Assembly (NCBI GenBank): GCA_036499165.1
Contig: DASYEE010000031.1
Coordinates: forward strand, 1 to 64,000
Length of the DNA: 64,000 bases
Reading direction: 5' to 3'
DNA from: Galbitalea sp036499165
Lineage (GTDB): Bacteria; Actinomycetota; Actinomycetes; Actinomycetales; Microbacteriaceae
In this document: one piece after another, positions 1 through 8,685 of the stretch
How the letters are laid out: each line of letters starts with the position of its first letter
How positions within the stretch are numbered: the first letter of the stretch is position 1
Program-made: the position numbers and the translations under genes
The notes under the pieces: model-generated
The model's database searches: none
Seen by the model: the letters and a program-made list of their open reading frames with translations, nothing else
What the model was told of the DNA's origin: nothing

Positions 1-26
1 GCAACCGAAGCTTCCTTGTTCGCCAT
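1..26 (-). CDS. rplJ: 50S ribosomal protein L10, first codons only
   Basis: Only the start of this gene is in the window. On the minus strand an AAGGAG ribosome-binding site is followed four bases later by an ATG (position 26) and codons for MANKEASV, which is the usual start of actinobacterial L10, the stalk-base protein that binds 23S rRNA and carries L7/L12. The leader structure just upstream supports the call. In most bacteria rplJ follows rplA closely, but here the end of rplA (8686) is 8.6 kb away, so an accessory block separates them. Only eight complete codons are visible, so the call rests on the start, the leader and the nearby rplKA genes. Confidence 0.75.
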
Positions 27-88
27 GGCACTCCTTGATAGATATCGGTAGCCATCGACGTGATGTCGAACAGACGCGAGACGGAACT

Positions 89-215
89 AAAAAAGCTCCG
101 ACGCGTCAGGCGGTCGGAGCTTGGTTGCCCTTTCGGGCTAGAAGTCTTCACACACCTGCGCGGGATGCTGTATCGACTTCTCAGTCGATTCAGACTTTCA
201 GTCACCCTGCGGCGA
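89..215 (-). promoter_or_regulatory. Probable L10 (rplJL) leader with terminator-like attenuator
   Basis: This untranslated stretch lies between the tetR stop and the rplJ start. Read on the minus strand it contains a GCCC-GAAA-GGGC hairpin with a GNRA-type tetraloop (127-138). It is followed by a perfect 10-bp stem, AAGCTCCGAC/GTCGGAGCTT (113-122 paired with 93-102), that runs into six T residues. In many bacteria L10(L12)4 binds the rplJ leader and controls its own synthesis. The terminal hairpin could be an attenuator for rplJL or a plain terminator for the upstream tetR gene. The outer limits of the leader are approximate. Confidence 0.6.
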
Positions 216-272
216 CATCCAGCGGTCTTTGGCCGAGGTCAAGGGTACGTGATGCGCGGGACTACCGCAAAC

Positions 273-935
273 TCAGGCCTTGGTCGGAGGCTTCAGCCCT
301 ACGGCGGGAAGGATGACCCCGTCGATCAGCGAGACCAGGAACGCCCGGTCGATCGGTTTGCGCTCGAGCAGCGTGCGATGCGCAGCCATCGAGCCGCTCA
401 CCATCGACAACGTATCGATGTCGACATCCGGCGAGATCTCGCCGCGGTCGATTGCGCGGCGCAGGAACAGCTTGTTCACCGCGACGCGGGGATTGATGAT
501 CGCGGCATTCACGGCGTCCGCGAGCTCGGGCGACGACGTCAGCATGGAGGCGAGGCCCGCCATGATCTGCAACTTGCGTTCGCCGTCCTCGATGGAGTGT
601 GGCTTGATCATCGCGACGAGGTCACCGCGAAGCGTGCCAGTATCGGGCAGTCGTTCCGGCGCTGTGCCTGCCTTCTTCATGCAGGCGACGGCGTCGAGTA
701 CCAGTTCCGCCTTGGACGGCCAGCGGCGATAGATCGTCGCCTTGCCGGCCTTCGCACGTGCGGCGACCATGTCGATGGTCATTCCCTCGTAGCCGGTCTC
801 GGCCAGCACTTCGAGGGCGCAGTTCAAGATCTCGGGGTCGCGAGTCAAGTCGCGCTTGCGACCCAGTTTGGGTGCGCTGTCGATGGCGTCGGCGCGCTCG
901 TCGGAGCCGGTAATTGCGAGGTCAAGCGGCGTCAT
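273..935 (-). CDS. TetR family transcriptional regulator
   Basis: This 220-residue protein has a TetR-type helix-turn-helix at about residues 33-80, with the typical GKATIYRRWPSKAEL recognition segment, and a helical ligand-binding C-terminal part. It is divergent from the MFS exporter gene that starts at 1056, which is the classical arrangement for a repressor that controls its own exporter and is released by the transported compound. The 120-bp spacer contains a CGGAA-CTC-TTCCG inverted repeat. The inducer cannot be read from the sequence. Confidence 0.9.
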   Translation of the reverse strand: MTPLDLAITGSDERADAIDSAPKLGRKRDLTRDPEILNCALEVLAETGYEGMTIDMVAARAKAGKATIYRRWPSKAELVLDAVACMKKAGTAPERLPDTGTLRGDLVAMIKPHSIEDGERKLQIMAGLASMLTSSPELADAVNAAIINPRVAVNKLFLRRAIDRGEISPDVDIDTLSMVSGSMAAHRTLLERKPIDRAFLVSLIDGVILPAVGLKPPTKA

Positions 936-1023
936 TGCGGCTCTCTCCCTTTCTCATGGTGCTCGCGCACAGTCTACCGCGGACGCGATTACGGTACTCG
1001 GAAATTCAGGAACTATTAATATC

Positions 1024-1049
1024 CGGAACTCTTCCGTTTCGTATATAGT
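1024..1049 (+). promoter_or_regulatory. Candidate TetR operator and leaderless promoter of the MFS gene
   Basis: A 13-bp inverted repeat CGGAA-CTC-TTCCG (1024-1036) lies just upstream of a TATAGT hexamer (1044-1049). The hexamer ends only six bases before the ATG at 1056, so transcription would start on or next to the start codon. No Shine-Dalgarno sequence is present, which fits a leaderless mRNA, a common situation in actinobacteria. The palindrome would cover the -35 region, as expected for repression by the divergent TetR. The assignment is by position and symmetry only. Confidence 0.45.
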
Positions 1050-1055
1050 AGCCGA

Positions 1056-2567
1056 ATGCCTGATTCAACACTCGTCGCTCCCCACGCCTCCCGGCGCTGG
1101 CTCACCCTCGCAACCGTCGCCCTTGCACAGCTGATGGTCGTCCTCGACTCCACCGTCGTGAATATCGCCCTGCCGTCGGCCCAGACCGACCTCGGCTTCT
1201 CCAACGCCGACCGCCAGTGGGTCATCACCGCGTACTCGCTCGCCTTCGGCAGCCTGCTGCTCCTCGGCGGCCGCCTGTCCGATCTCATCGGCCGCAAGCG
1301 CACCTTCATCATCGGTCTCATTGGCTTCGCCGCGGCATCCGCACTGGGTGGCGCAGCAGACAGCTTCGGGATGCTGGTGGGCGCGAGGGCCCTGCAGGGT
1401 GCGTTCGGCGCGCTGCTGTCCCCGACCGCACTCGCCGTCCTCACGACCACCTTCACCGTGCCGAAGGAGCGTGCGCGCGCGTTCGGCGTCTTCGGTGCGA
1501 TTGCCGGAGCCGGCGGTGCGATCGGGCTCCTGCTCGGCGGATTCCTCACCCAGGACCTCAACTGGCGCTGGAACCTCTACATCAACGACTTCATCGCCGT
1601 CGTCGCCGTCATCGGGGCGGTCATCTTCGTGACGACAGTGCCGCGCGTCGGCCCACGACCGCGACTCGACATCCCGGGCACCCTGCTCGTCTCCGGTGGC
1701 CTGTTCTCGCTGGTCTACGGCCTCTCGAACGCCGAGACCGACGGCTGGGATTCCCCTCTCACCTGGGTCATGCTGAGCGCCTTCGTCGTGTTGATCGCGG
1801 CATTCATCCTGTGGCAGCGTCGCGCAGCGCATCCGTTGCTTCCGCTGCACATCGTGCTTGACCGTAACCGCGGGGCCGCGTACTCGTCGATTCTCATCGC
1901 GGGCGCTGGCATGTTCGGCATCTTCCTGTTCGTCACGTACTTCATGCGATCCTCGCTCGGCTACACGCCGATCCAGGCCGGCATCTCGTTCCTGCCGATG
2001 ATCGGGATGCTCGTGCTCGCAGCCCAGCTGTCGACCAACATCTTCGCGCCTCGCTTCGGCCCGAAGGTGATGGTGCCGTTCGGCATGCTGCTCGGGTTTG
2101 CCGGAATGCTGTGGCTCACGAGGCTCGACCTGAATGCGAGCTACGCGGGCGGCCTGCTGCCTGCGCTGCTCGTGCTCGGATTCGGGATGGGCTCGATCAT
2201 GCCTGCCGCCATCCAGACCGCGACTCTTGGGGTCGATCGGCAGTTCGCCGGCGTCGCGTCAGCTCTCGTCAACACGGGCCAGCAGGTCGGCGGATCGATC
2301 GGAACCGCGCTGCTCAACACGCTCGCAGCCACGGCAGCCACCGGCTATGTCGCCGCGCATTTGCCCGCCACGCCGCTCGTCGCGGCGCAGGCGGCCGTGC
2401 ACAGCTACGACGTGGCCTTCGGCTGGAGCGCGGGGTTCTTCGCCTTCGGGGCCGTCCTCGCGGCGCTCCTGTTCCGTCGCAAGGGGCAGGGCCTCTCGCT
2501 CGGCAGCGTGCCTGTCACCTCATCCACACCGACCACGGCGCCTGCCGAGGCCGCCCTGGCCCACTAA
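1056..2567 (+). CDS. MFS transporter, DHA2 (14-TMS drug:proton antiporter) type
   Basis: This 503-residue polytopic membrane protein has the DHA2 motif LDSTVVNIALP at residues 30-40 and motif A (GGRLSDLIGRKR) at 71-82. It has the length expected for 14 transmembrane segments. Family members export drugs, dyes or metabolites in exchange for protons. It is divergently paired with the TetR gene at 273-935, which suggests substrate-induced efflux. There is no ribosome-binding site in front of the ATG, so the mRNA is probably leaderless. A palindromic repeat element lies directly after the stop. The substrate is unknown. Confidence 0.92.
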   Translation: MPDSTLVAPHASRRWLTLATVALAQLMVVLDSTVVNIALPSAQTDLGFSNADRQWVITAYSLAFGSLLLLGGRLSDLIGRKRTFIIGLIGFAAASALGGAADSFGMLVGARALQGAFGALLSPTALAVLTTTFTVPKERARAFGVFGAIAGAGGAIGLLLGGFLTQDLNWRWNLYINDFIAVVAVIGAVIFVTTVPRVGPRPRLDIPGTLLVSGGLFSLVYGLSNAETDGWDSPLTWVMLSAFVVLIAAFILWQRRAAHPLLPLHIVLDRNRGAAYSSILIAGAGMFGIFLFVTYFMRSSLGYTPIQAGISFLPMIGMLVLAAQLSTNIFAPRFGPKVMVPFGMLLGFAGMLWLTRLDLNASYAGGLLPALLVLGFGMGSIMPAAIQTATLGVDRQFAGVASALVNTGQQVGGSIGTALLNTLAATAATGYVAAHLPATPLVAAQAAVHSYDVAFGWSAGFFAFGAVLAALLFRRKGQGLSLGSVPVTSSTPTTAPAEAALAH

Positions 2568-2590
2568 GCCGTCAACTCCTCATCCCATCC

Positions 2591-2651
2591 GGTGAGGGGC
2601 GCCTCGTTGCCCTAAAAACGCCCCGCGAAGGGCAACGGGCCGCCCCTCACC
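2591..2651. repeat. 60-bp palindromic repeat, copy 1
   Basis: The outer arms GGTGAGGGGCG/CGCCCCTCACC and inner arms GTTGCCCT/AGGGCAAC form a long cruciform-capable unit. It lies between the convergent stops of the MFS gene (2567) and the epimerase gene (2666). Three related copies occur at 13872, 14895 and 24027. The position between converging genes suggests it can act as a bidirectional terminator. Confidence 0.85.
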
Positions 2652-2665
2652 GAAGAGAAAACGGG

Positions 2666-3505
2666 TTAGTCGCTCCAGCTGTGGGTCGGGGTGTAGCCGA
2701 GGAGGCGACGGGCTTTCTCGATCGAGAGCAGGGTTTCGTTGCCAACGAGCACCTTGTTGACGGTGACATTCGGGAAGTACTCCGCGAGGAGCTCAGCACT
2801 CGGGCGCGCGACCACCGTGTCGGCGTTCGCGATGACGAAGGTATTGAAGCCCGGAAGCCGGGCCTCGAGCGCGCGCAGCACTGCCTGGGCGCCATCCCTG
2901 GTGTCGATGTAGCCCCACAGGTTCCAGCGACGCAGCGACGGGTCGGCTTCCCAGTCCGGCTGGTTCACGTAGTCGGTCGTATCGAGCACGTTGGAGAAGC
3001 GAAGCCCGGTGATGCTCAGCTCGGGATCCCAACGGCACAGTTTCGTCGCAAGCTCCTCTTCCAGGTGCTTGACGACCGAATACATCGACTCGGGCCTCGA
3101 CGGGTAATCCTCGTCGACCGGCGCGTACGGCGGGTCAATGTCGAACGGGATTCCGAGCAGCGTCTCGCTCGACGCATAGACAACAGACCTGATGCCCGAG
3201 CGCCGTGCCGCCTGGAACACATTGAAGGTCGCGACCATGTTGTTGTGGAACGTGGCCGAGTCAGTCTCGATGCCGCCGGCCGGGATGGCCGCCAGGTGCA
3301 CGACGGCGTCGAGGCTCGGGTAGCGGTCGTTCACCGAGCCGAACGCATCCACCACGGATCCGTAGTTGGTCAGGTCGACCCGGGTGAAGTGATCGCCGCG
3401 TGCGCCGACCGCGTCGAGCACGTACACGTCGTGCCCCGCTTCGCGGAGGCCGGTGACGACCGCCTTGCCGAGTTTTCCGTTTCCACCTGTGACCACAATT
3501 CGCAT
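2666..3505 (-). CDS. NAD(P)-dependent epimerase/dehydratase (extended SDR)
   Basis: This 279-residue protein begins with a Rossmann glycine motif (TGGNGKLG, residues 6-13) and carries the YxxxK active-site pair (Y142, K146) with the upstream SSE serines at 112-113. It therefore belongs to the extended short-chain dehydrogenases that epimerise or oxidise sugars or nucleotide sugars using a bound NAD(P). The start MRIVVTGGNG was chosen because the motif must lie at the N-terminus; a longer reading frame reaches to 3601 but has no family resemblance. The gene converges with the MFS gene. The substrate is not determinable; a uronate dehydrogenase-like role is one possibility. Confidence 0.85.
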   Translation of the reverse strand: MRIVVTGGNGKLGKAVVTGLREAGHDVYVLDAVGARGDHFTRVDLTNYGSVVDAFGSVNDRYPSLDAVVHLAAIPAGGIETDSATFHNNMVATFNVFQAARRSGIRSVVYASSETLLGIPFDIDPPYAPVDEDYPSRPESMYSVVKHLEEELATKLCRWDPELSITGLRFSNVLDTTDYVNQPDWEADPSLRRWNLWGYIDTRDGAQAVLRALEARLPGFNTFVIANADTVVARPSAELLAEYFPNVTVNKVLVGNETLLSIEKARRLLGYTPTHSWSD

Positions 3506-3616
3506 GCCCCCATTCTGCCAGTTGCCGCGCGCCCCGGTGAGCGCTAACCCCCCGACTTCCCCGTGCATAGCCCGGGCCCAGACAGAAACCCCCGCGGGCA
3601 AAGCCGCGCGAATGGA

Positions 3617-5122
3617 CTACTCGGCGGCTGCGCCCGGGAGCACGACGCGGAACTCGGTGCGGCCGGGCTCGCTCGTCGCCGTGACCTCGCCGCCGTGAGC
3701 GTCTACGACAGCGCGCACGATCGCGAGGCCAAGCCCCGTGCTTCCGGTGGCACGCGCGCGCGATGTGTCGCCGCGCGCGAATCGCTCGAACAGTTCGCTT
3801 TGCAGGCCGTCCGGGATGCCGGGGCCGTCGTCCGTTATGGTCACGATCGCTCCATCGGGGTCGGCCTTCGCGAGCCTCACGACCACGTGCGTCCCAGCAG
3901 GCGTGTGCACGCGGGCGTTCGTCAGGAGGTTGGCGAAAACCTGGTGCAGTCGCTGCGAATCGCCCTCGACCATCACGGGTTCATCAGGCGCATCAAGCTC
4001 CCATTCGTGGTCTTCGCCCGCGACATGCGCGTCGCTGACGCAGTCGACCAGCAGTCGCGCGAGATCGAGCGGACCCGTCTCGAGGTCGCGCCCCGCGTCG
4101 AGCCGTGCGAGCAGCAGCAGGTCTTCGACGAGAGAGGTCATGCGTACGGCCTCCGACTCGACCCGCCCGAGCGAATGCGTGACATCCGCTGGCAGGGCGT
4201 AGTCGCCACGCCTCGTCAGCTCCGCGTAGCCGCGAATCGACGCAAGCGGCGTGCGCAGCTCATGGCTCGCATCCGCAACGAACTGCCGCACCTTGCTCTC
4301 GCTCGCCTGCCTCGCCTTCAGGGCGTTGTCGACGTGTCCGAGCATGGTGTTGAATGCCGCACCGACCTGCCCGACCTCGGTTCGCGGGTCTGTGTCCGTC
4401 TCAGGAACACGCACGGACAGGTCGACGTCACCGCGATCGAGCGGCATGGATGCGACCTCGGTCGCCGTCGCCGCCACCCGTCGCAGCGGGCGTAACGCAA
4501 ACGACACGATGAACCAGGTCGCAAAGGCGATGACGACGAGACCGCCGAGGCTGATCCCGAAAATGATGACGATCGTGGATGCCACGGTCGAGTCGATGTC
4601 GTCGAGCGAGAACGCGACGACGCCGACGTTCGTCGAGTCCACCGAGAATGCGACCACCCGATAGTCGCCCAGCCCGGGGAGGCTGATACTCGACGGCACC
4701 TTATTGGCTCTCACCGACAGCAGTGGCTTGGACTGCGCCGCGGTCAGCTTGGTGGCACCGCGTTGCGTGAGCACGACCGCATCGTCGATCTTGCCGCTGA
4801 CCATCACCGCACCAACGGTCCCAATGGGGGTTCCCGGGCCGAGAATGTAGCGCTGGCCGCCAGGACCCGGGTTGCTCGCGGTCGACTGCGAACGCTCCTG
4901 CGATCGCTGAAGCTGGGAATCCAGCCTGCTGACGAGGGTTCCGTCGAGCGTGAGGACGCTCGCGGCACCGATCACGATACTGAGCACCGCGAAGAGGCCG
5001 ACGACACTGACAACCAGGCGCGTGCGGAGAGTCATCGGCCTGCTGGCGCGACGGGCGATGCCACGCGGAATCTGGCGGATGGATGGACGACGTGACTGCC
5101 GGCCGGCTGGCCGGTCGCTCAT
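3617..5122 (-). CDS. Sensor histidine kinase (HAMP, HisKA, HATPase)
   Basis: This is a 501-residue membrane sensor. Two transmembrane helices at about 34-58 and 184-208 enclose an extracytoplasmic loop of about 125 residues. They are followed by HAMP, the H-box FVADASHELRTPLASIRGY (phospho-His 287) and the ATP-binding G boxes (DDGPGIP, TGLGLAIV). The ATG at 5120-5122 overlaps the response-regulator stop by four bases (ATGA), so the two are translationally coupled. The pair resembles MprAB/TrcRS-like envelope-stress systems of actinobacteria, but the signal is unknown. A longer frame to 5257 was rejected because it would run into the regulator gene. Confidence 0.93.
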   Translation of the reverse strand: MSDRPAGRQSRRPSIRQIPRGIARRASRPMTLRTRLVVSVVGLFAVLSIVIGAASVLTLDGTLVSRLDSQLQRSQERSQSTASNPGPGGQRYILGPGTPIGTVGAVMVSGKIDDAVVLTQRGATKLTAAQSKPLLSVRANKVPSSISLPGLGDYRVVAFSVDSTNVGVVAFSLDDIDSTVASTIVIIFGISLGGLVVIAFATWFIVSFALRPLRRVAATATEVASMPLDRGDVDLSVRVPETDTDPRTEVGQVGAAFNTMLGHVDNALKARQASESKVRQFVADASHELRTPLASIRGYAELTRRGDYALPADVTHSLGRVESEAVRMTSLVEDLLLLARLDAGRDLETGPLDLARLLVDCVSDAHVAGEDHEWELDAPDEPVMVEGDSQRLHQVFANLLTNARVHTPAGTHVVVRLAKADPDGAIVTITDDGPGIPDGLQSELFERFARGDTSRARATGSTGLGLAIVRAVVDAHGGEVTATSEPGRTEFRVVLPGAAAE

Positions 5123-5883
5123 CGCGATGGTTTCAGGATGTACCCGACGCCGCGCACAGTGTGGATCATGGGCGTGCGGCCTACGTCGATCTTCTTGCGC
5201 AGGTATGAGATATAGATCTCGACGACACTCGACTTGCCGCCGAAGTCGTAGCTCCACACGCGGTCGAGGATCTGCATCTTCGACACCACTCGACGGGCGT
5301 TCCGCATCAGGTACCGGAGCAGCTCGAATTCCGTCGCTGTGAGCTCGATCAGCTCGCCTCCGCGGCGCACCTCATAGCTGTCCTCGTCGAGCTCGAGATC
5401 GCCGACCTCGAGGTGCGAGTCTGCGGAGTCATCAACGGTCATGCCCGAGCGACGGATAAGGCCGCGAAGTCGCGCAACGAGCTCTTCGAGGCTGAACGGC
5501 TTCGTGACGTAGTCGTCTCCCCCGACCGTGAGGCCGGCGATCCGGTCATCCACCGAGTCCTTCGCCGTCAGGAACAGGATGGGCGTCTGGTTGCCATCCG
5601 CGCGCAGCCGCTGCAGCACCTGCAGACCGTCGATGTCCGGCAGCATGATGTCGAGCACGATGATGTCCGGTCGAAACTCGCGCACGACGCTCAGCGCTTT
5701 CTGGCCGTCCGGGGCGAGCCGGACATCCCAGCCCTCGTAGCGCAGCGCCATCGAGAGCAGGTCGGTAAGCGAGTCTTCGTCGTCGACGACGACCGCGCGG
5801 ATGGGGGTGCCATCCGGCCTGCGAAGCCGGGGCTGGGCGGCGTTCGGCGAACTGTGACGTGACTCCGTCGAAAAAGTTGTCAT
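5119..5883 (-). CDS. OmpR-family response regulator
   Basis: This 254-residue regulator has a receiver domain at about 28-145 with the acidic pair D34-D35, phosphoacceptor D78 (IIVLDIMLPD) and K128. A C-terminal winged-helix DNA-binding domain ends in the typical VRGVGYIL motif. The roughly 25-residue N-terminal tail is longer than in most OmpR proteins; an internal start cannot be excluded. The gene leads the operon with the histidine kinase and would be phosphorylated by it. The divergent YqaJ-type gene starts at 5989, so the 105-bp spacer must hold both promoters. Confidence 0.94.
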   Translation of the reverse strand: MTTFSTESRHSSPNAAQPRLRRPDGTPIRAVVVDDEDSLTDLLSMALRYEGWDVRLAPDGQKALSVVREFRPDIIVLDIMLPDIDGLQVLQRLRADGNQTPILFLTAKDSVDDRIAGLTVGGDDYVTKPFSLEELVARLRGLIRRSGMTVDDSADSHLEVGDLELDEDSYEVRRGGELIELTATEFELLRYLMRNARRVVSKMQILDRVWSYDFGGKSSVVEIYISYLRKKIDVGRTPMIHTVRGVGYILKPSR

Positions 5884-5988
5884 GGTTCAAGTATTGGGAA
5901 CTTTCTATGAGCCAACTGTGAACCCTGTTGCAAGGCACCTTCGGCGGGTGCGACCTTCGGATGACGGCTGACCGGGAGACAATGGAGC

Positions 5989-6600
5989 GTGACATTCGTG
6001 CAGCCAACCCTCGACCTCTGGGATGAGCCGCCGCCCGACTACCGATCCCGCGTCCTCGCCAACTCGACCGACCGCGTCGCCTGGCTCCGCGCTCGCAGTC
6101 GCGGGGTAACGGCAACGGATGTCGCCCGCCTCTCGAGCGCACGCGCCCTGCAGGCCGTCGCCCTCGAGAAACTCACCGGCAGCGGCTTCGGCGGCAACGC
6201 GTACACAGACCATGGTCGTGCCCGCGAGCCCGAGATCGCCCGCTGGGTGCACGCAAACCACGGCATCGCGCCGAGCACGGAGCTCTTTCACGCGCACGGC
6301 GAGAAGCGTCACCTTGCCACTCCGGATGGCGTGACCAAACAGGGCAATGACCTGCTGCTCTGCGAGATCAAGACGACCTCGCACGCCTGGCGCAGCATCC
6401 CGAGGGGCTATCTGCGCCAGGTCTGGTGGCAGCAGTATGTACTGGGTGCCGATCGCACGCTCGTGGTCTGGGAGCAGCATTCCGACTTCGTTCCCATCGC
6501 CTCCGAGCCCCAGTTCCGCTGGGTTCCCCGAGACGACAACGAGATCTACGTGCTGGTCGGGCTCGCGAATCGGCTGCTCGACCTGATGGCCGGGCGCTGA
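5989..6600 (+). CDS. YqaJ-family viral recombinase-like nuclease
   Basis: This 203-residue protein carries a YqaJ/lambda-exonuclease-type PD-(D/E)XK nuclease core: a GRAREPE segment (E80/E82), ATPDG (D113) and EIKTT (E126, K128), which are the metal-binding and catalytic positions. In phages such proteins resect DNA ends for recombination, but stand-alone chromosomal copies are common in actinobacteria and their role is not established. The GTG start at 5989 is preceded by GGAGA. No recombinase partner or phage gene is nearby. The 3' end overlaps the convergent DUF998-like gene by 55 bp. Confidence 0.85.
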   Translation: MTFVQPTLDLWDEPPPDYRSRVLANSTDRVAWLRARSRGVTATDVARLSSARALQAVALEKLTGSGFGGNAYTDHGRAREPEIARWVHANHGIAPSTELFHAHGEKRHLATPDGVTKQGNDLLLCEIKTTSHAWRSIPRGYLRQVWWQQYVLGADRTLVVWEQHSDFVPIASEPQFRWVPRDDNEIYVLVGLANRLLDLMAGR

Positions 6601-7235
6601 AGCGCAAGGATCCGCCGCGCGCCGATCGAGACGCCGAAGACGATCACCCACGCGATCGCGAGAGTTGTGGCGACCAGCTCGCACGAGCTGCCGAAGTCGA
6701 CCTGGAATCGCGCGAGTGAGCACAGGCCGCCAACGCCCGAAACGACGCCGACCGCGATGGCCATCACCAGCGAAAAGCGGGCGAGGATGCGGTGGTGATC
6801 GGCGAATGCACTCTGCAGCATCCCGACGCAGGCCGCAAAGAACGCGAGGGTCGCGCAGGTGATGTGGGTGACATCCTGCCAGTCGAACGCCGGGCCGACC
6901 GGCAGCGGGCATCCCGGCGTGCACGTGACCTGGGAGGCGACGAGGAAGAAGCCGCTCGCCACCCACAGCGACACCGACGGAGTCCAGATGGCCAGGAACC
7001 TGACGCGAGACCGGATGTCCTTACCCGCGAACGCGATCAGGGTTCCGCCCGCCACGATCAGCAGCAACGCGAGCTCGAACACCTTCGCGGTCGACATGTC
7101 GCTCGCTCCGAGCTCGCTGACATAGACGGGACGCGGGATGCTGAGCCGCGCAACCCAGATGATCACGAGCGCAGCAAACACCAACCCGGCACCGACGGTG
7201 GAGGCTACGACGTCAATGAGTGCGCGACGGGTCAT
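6546..7235 (-). CDS. DUF998-like integral membrane protein
   Basis: This 229-residue hydrophobic protein has about six predicted membrane helices and resembles the DUF998 family of unknown function. Between the second and third thirds lies a short exposed loop with a CTPGCP cysteine pair. The start codon overlaps the stop of the upstream membrane protein by four bases (ATGA), so the two are co-translated. Its last 18 codons overlap the convergent YqaJ-type gene. No function can be assigned. Confidence 0.75.
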   Translation of the reverse strand: MTRRALIDVVASTVGAGLVFAALVIIWVARLSIPRPVYVSELGASDMSTAKVFELALLLIVAGGTLIAFAGKDIRSRVRFLAIWTPSVSLWVASGFFLVASQVTCTPGCPLPVGPAFDWQDVTHITCATLAFFAACVGMLQSAFADHHRILARFSLVMAIAVGVVSGVGGLCSLARFQVDFGSSCELVATTLAIAWVIVFGVSIGARRILALQRPAIRSSSRFASPTST

Positions 7236-7927
7236 TGGGGTGCGGGGATGGCCGCCGCAGGAAAGCGGCGCGAATACCAGATGGCGGCCGCGCCGACGCC
7301 ACAGACCACCCCGGCGATCAGCACGACGTAGAACGCCACGGAGAAATAACCCTCATTGGCAAGCGCCGGGTTGAGGAACGGGTACGGGTAGAAGGCCTTG
7401 CCGTGGTTGTCGTCCACGGTGAACGGCGCACGGATCATCGTGTAGATCACCCACACGATCGGGAAGATGACGATCGCGCGCAGCGAGCGCCACGACAGCG
7501 CGGTGCGGCCGGGCGCGAACATCCAGTCGAGCACCATGTATGCGCACGCCACGACATGCAGAATCTCGTTCGACCACGCCACCGTCGAGCCCTGCGGCAG
7601 CTCGATGCCACGCAACAGCAGGTTGTACACGACACCGGTGACCGCCATGTATGTCACGACGATGACGCGAAAGACCGTGTACCAGTGCGGGTCGTCCCTT
7701 TTGGCGAAGACAAGGATCGCGCCGATTACGAGCACCACAACGGTCGCGACATTCGATTCGATCGTGAAGAAGCTGAAGAAGTTGGTGACCCCGAATACGA
7801 CGCTCAGCCCGGTCTTGTGCCAGTTGCCGATGCTGCGCTCCAGCTGTGCGACGACGGCCGCGACCACGAGGGCAGCGATGAGGATGCGAATGACCGCGAC
7901 CCCATACCGGTAGCCAGTGCTCTTCAC
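7232..7927 (-). CDS. Pr6Pr-family membrane protein
   Basis: This 231-residue protein has about six membrane helices and the pattern of the Pr6Pr group (FFSFFTIESN near residues 50-59, WSNEILHVV, WVIYTMIRAP and YPYPFLNP). This group is widespread in actinobacteria and uncharacterised. The conserved polar residues within helices suggest a small-molecule or redox role, but this is speculative. The gene is first in a two-gene operon with the DUF998-like protein, sharing an ATGA overlap at 7232-7235. Confidence 0.85.
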   Translation of the reverse strand: MKSTGYRYGVAVIRILIAALVVAAVVAQLERSIGNWHKTGLSVVFGVTNFFSFFTIESNVATVVVLVIGAILVFAKRDDPHWYTVFRVIVVTYMAVTGVVYNLLLRGIELPQGSTVAWSNEILHVVACAYMVLDWMFAPGRTALSWRSLRAIVIFPIVWVIYTMIRAPFTVDDNHGKAFYPYPFLNPALANEGYFSVAFYVVLIAGVVCGVGAAAIWYSRRFPAAAIPAPQ

Positions 7928-7988
7928 GTGTTGTCCCCTCGAACGGCAGTGTCGTACGGTCTACGCAAATGTTATCGGCGCCGTGCAC

Positions 7989-8579
7989 CTAGATATTGCG
8001 CTCGCGCACAAAGTCGTCCTCGTAGCGCTCGCCGACGAGAAACTTCTTGGTTCCGACCAGCTCGAAGCCCTGCTTCTCGTAGAAGCGATTGGCCCGGGCG
8101 TTCTCCTGGTTGACGCCGAGCCAGAGACCGACTGCGCCGCGCTCGGCAGCCGCCGCGACCGACGCGGCAACGAGCTGGGCGGCGAGGCCGACGCCGTGGT
8201 GGCCCTCGCGCACGTAGATCTTGCTCAGCTCCGCGGTCGGGCGGATAGTGATGGCCGCGGCGACATCCGGATCCGTCGGTTCGCCGAAGACGACCATCGT
8301 GTATCCGACCGCCGTGCCGCCGGTATCGATCGCGAGGAACAGCGCGCGATCCGGGTCAGCCAGGTATCCCTCAAAGCTCGCCTCGCTGAGATTGCTCGCA
8401 ACGAAGTCGTCGATGGACTCCTGGGTGGTGTGCGGCGGGCAGGCGAGCGCGAACGTGGCGGCGGCCACGTCGTGCAGCATGCGCGCATCCGCTGCTCCGG
8501 CCCGTCGAATCGTGATCGCCGAATTTGAAGGAGATTCGCCGCGATTCGTGTCTGAGTGTGGGCCTGGTGCGTCGCTCAT
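7989..8579 (-). CDS. GNAT family N-acetyltransferase
   Basis: This 196-residue protein has a GNAT acetyl-CoA-binding signature, LSKIYVREGHHGVGLAAQLV, with the REGHHGVG pyrophosphate-binding turn, followed by GLWLGVNQENARANRFYEKQGF. It resembles PaiA-type polyamine or amine acetyltransferases. The N-terminal 20 residues are polar and poorly conserved in character, so a start further in is possible. It is transcribed in the same direction as rplA but is separated from it by a strong terminator. Confidence 0.88.
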   Translation of the reverse strand: MSDAPGPHSDTNRGESPSNSAITIRRAGAADARMLHDVAAATFALACPPHTTQESIDDFVASNLSEASFEGYLADPDRALFLAIDTGGTAVGYTMVVFGEPTDPDVAAAITIRPTAELSKIYVREGHHGVGLAAQLVAASVAAAAERGAVGLWLGVNQENARANRFYEKQGFELVGTKKFLVGERYEDDFVRERNI

Positions 8580-8619
8580 CCAATATCTCCTTCGTTTTGT
8601 CGCCGGGGTTTCGGGTATG

Positions 8620-8668
8620 GAAAAGGGGCCGGTTGCCTGTGACGAGCACAGGAGACCGACCCCTTTTC
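8620..8668 (-). terminator. Rho-independent terminator after rplA
   Basis: The arms GAAAAGGGGCCGGT (8620-8633) and ACCGACCCCTTTTC (8655-8668) pair with one G-U on the minus strand. An inner stem, CCTGTG/CACAGG, extends the hairpin. The minus-strand transcript ends in TTTT. It lies 20-65 bases downstream of the rplA stop and closes the nusG-rplKA transcription unit. Confidence 0.85.
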
Positions 8669-8685
8669 GTGAGGACTTGGTCTTG

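Noticed and set aside
5989..6600. Prophage remnant signalled by the YqaJ-type nuclease
   Set aside because: No integrase, recombinase, terminase or structural gene lies nearby and codon use matches the neighbours.
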